From the NCBI GenBank assembly GCA_050084515.1, contig CM114273.1, positions 9,548,001-9,612,000 of the forward strand: a stretch of DNA of 64,000 nucleotides, in the 5' to 3' direction. Position 1 is the stretch's first letter. Each line of letters opens with the position of its first letter. A program made the position numbers and the translations under genes. The notes beneath the pieces were generated by a model that worked only from the letters and a program-made list of their open reading frames with translations, was not told the DNA's origin and searched no databases. Shown here piece by piece: positions 62,395 to 64,000 of the stretch. Origin of the DNA: Blasia pusilla. Taxonomy: Eukaryota > Marchantiophyta > Marchantiopsida > Blasiales.

Positions 62395-63439
62395 GTATGG
62401 AGTTTCTGCATTCTTGGGGGGGAATTGCGACGTATTGACTCGCCCGTTGCGCTCTAGATACGGGCATGCTGGACTTCTACACTCCAAGGCTCCCACGCAT
62501 TGGCGGCGGGAGACAATCCAAGGACCATCTGGGATGGAAGCACTGGTCCGTTGAAGCCTGCACCATCGATGACAAACAGACTTTCTGTCCATACCCTTCA
62601 GGCGTCCTCCATCCTTCTTTTGAGCAGGAGCAGCAAGTGGAGGCAACTCAAAAATGCAATTACCATCATACGTGGGCGGCGGCTAAATCGACAAGAATGT
62701 GCTTGAACATTTTCAAGGCGAGACGAAAGCAAACTATTCCTCGATACTCGCAAGAGGAACGAGTAAGCGCACCACAGGGCCTAATTGGTGTCCAACAGAT
62801 CCGCGAGGTTGATAACATCCGAATCTCTTGGGAAGAACAACATTGTTATGAGTGTGCGAAGTTGGAGCCGGCCGGATCTGCAGAGCTTGGAGTTGCAAGC
62901 GTGCATTTCGGAGCACTAGGAAATTCTAGACCGTCTACTTGGGAAACAGACGAATTCAGGGGCAGGCCGTAAACTCTGTATTGACCATTTGCTACAAGTA
63001 GGAGATTCCATACTTTACGGTGCGAGGTCACTTTGGCTGGACCGTCTCACCTATTATGTCTTCCGTACCTTCCACCCTAACATCTTTGGATACAAAGATG
63101 GTTCCAATTGAAGAAGAAATCGAAGGCAGAAAAATTTTCATCCACTTTGCTACTAAAGACTCACGAGCTTGGGGTGAATGATTTCTGATTGAGGAAGGGC
63201 CGCGGATGACTACCACAAGTGAGCTTAACATAATTATCCATTCCAAGAAGATTCCTACGGAGGAGGCGAGAATGAGAATGAGAATATTTAATTTATAGTG
63301 AATAGGAAACAGATACTCGATGATTTTTCTTCGACAAGATGAATTCGGTGGGGAGATTGTCGACACAATGGATCAATTCAGAACACATTCAATTGTGTTG
63401 CAATATGTTACCGGATTTGGGAAGCAGAGGGTTGCGCAT

Positions 63440-64000
63440 CACTTGGAACCCGTCGGAGTCCTGGTTAGTCAGAAATTACCCGAAGCTTACCGAAGCCTGC
63501 AACCCGTCGGCATCGGACGGGTTGCACGCTTCTGCTAAACATTGTCGAAGCGAGCAAGCCGTCGCTCTCCGACGACTTGCTGGGATACCGCTCCTTCTTG
63601 CTCGAAGATGCCGGAGGCGTGCAAACCGTCTGTTCCCGATGAGTTCCGCGGGTGCCTCGCCTTTTAGCCCAAAGACGGCTAGGCGTGCAACCCGTCGCCG
63701 TCCAACGGGTTGCGCAAGGGCGTCGCCTTGTGGTGTAGCCAGCCAGACTCCGACGACTTCCACGGGAAGCCATCGTTCCTAACCCTTGATGAGGGAAGCG
63801 TGCAACCCAACAGTCTCCGACGGATTGCCCAAAATACGTCCCGTTCCCGTCCCAAACACGGCGGAGGCGCGCAACATGTCGGTCTCCGACGGCTTGCGCG
63901 AGTACCTCGCGTTGTTTTCCGAAGACGACGGAGGCGCTCAACCCGTTGGTCTCCAACAGGTTGCTCGCGCAAGTGGCGACGTTCGCAGGATGGCGGAGGC
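63440..64000. repeat. Palindrome cluster upstream of the E copy 2 transposase gene
   Basis: Counterpart of 49590-50215, with units such as GCAACCCGTCGG / ATCGGACGGGTTGC (63499), GCAACCCGTCGCC (63687), GCAACCCAACAG (63801) and GCAACATGTCGG (63872). It is cut by the window end. Confidence 0.8.

Larger units (their letters stand above)
59252..63200 (-). pseudogene. SWIM-finger DDE-type transposase of element E, copy 2
   Basis: Same gene as 45447-49252. The C-terminal part (59686-59252) has CCFPTCSSDDF, where copy 1 has CSCDDF, so one SWIM cysteine is lost. The catalytic core (62100-61430) is in several frames and the SFDICYR segment is disrupted (reads VALIFATES). The zinc part (62646-62217) keeps CVGALECRSPACPYLE, but the CPHCQ stretch is replaced by a new hairpin at 62345-62394. 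Not functional. Confidence 0.7.
58850..64000. mobile_element. Element E, copy 2 (left half, runs off the window)
   Basis: Starts GGAGGTGCGGTAAGAGG and follows copy 1 base by base with small indels from 45007 to about 50190. If the layout is conserved, the ParB/methyltransferase-like gene would start a few hundred bases beyond the window. Insertion is into a gypsy gag. More indels than copy 1 suggest longer decay. Confidence 0.8.

Overview
The window is nuclear DNA from a transposon-rich eukaryote, most likely of the green plant lineage. The support is a split gene with canonical GT-AG introns that matches plant PHT4/SLC17 anion transporters, a CACTA element with the plant DUF4218-type protein, Mutator-like transposases, and a Ty3/gypsy element with a tRNA-Asp-type primer site. 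Genus cannot be fixed by reading. The style (LINEs with ATTC tails, large SWIM-type transposons) suggests a streptophyte alga, bryophyte or fern rather than a crop plant.

Layout. 1-16.1 kb: the 3' half of the PHT4-like gene (+ strand, exons from 6867 to 13863 and possibly 16112). Its introns and upstream side are invaded by two oppositely oriented copies of one LINE family (356-5480 minus; 9066-13500 plus) and by an inverted pair of LTR-like repeats (1-355; 13994 onward). 16.4-29.1 kb: a minus-strand Mutator-like transposase gene split by a decayed Ty3/gypsy element (18537-28783, CCAG target duplication) whose pol ends in a PHD finger. 29.1-35.1 kb: sparse sequence with several perfect hairpins, a second LINE family, and a CACTA remnant. 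35.1-44.4 kb: an almost intact Ty3/gypsy element (CTAAT target duplication, 1.88-kb LTRs) inside a LINE fragment. Its LTRs carry a copy of the element's own integrase 3' end.

45.0-64.0 kb holds the most unusual content: two copies of a large element (called E here). Copy 1 (about 45007-57568) has two divergent genes. The minus-strand gene encodes a SWIM-finger DDE-type transposase. The plus-strand gene, behind a TATA box, encodes a coiled-coil N-terminus, a ParB-like domain (DGNHR motif) and a region resembling a beta-class DNA methyltransferase. It has suffered nonsense and frameshift mutations. Copy 2 (58850 to the window end) shows only the transposase half.

Both copies of E are studded with a 27-bp palindrome (GCAACCCGTCGG, three bases, CCGACGGGTTGC). 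It occurs in introns, between the divergent genes, in a regular array of about 13 units in one intron (51.7-52.5 kb), and within a 313-bp foldback in another (54850-55162). Arm substitutions are partly compensatory and copy number differs between the two E copies. A plausible but untested reading is that the palindromes are sites for one of E's own DNA-binding proteins. Nearly every coding region apart from the PHT4-like exons and the 35-44 kb gag-pol is visibly broken.
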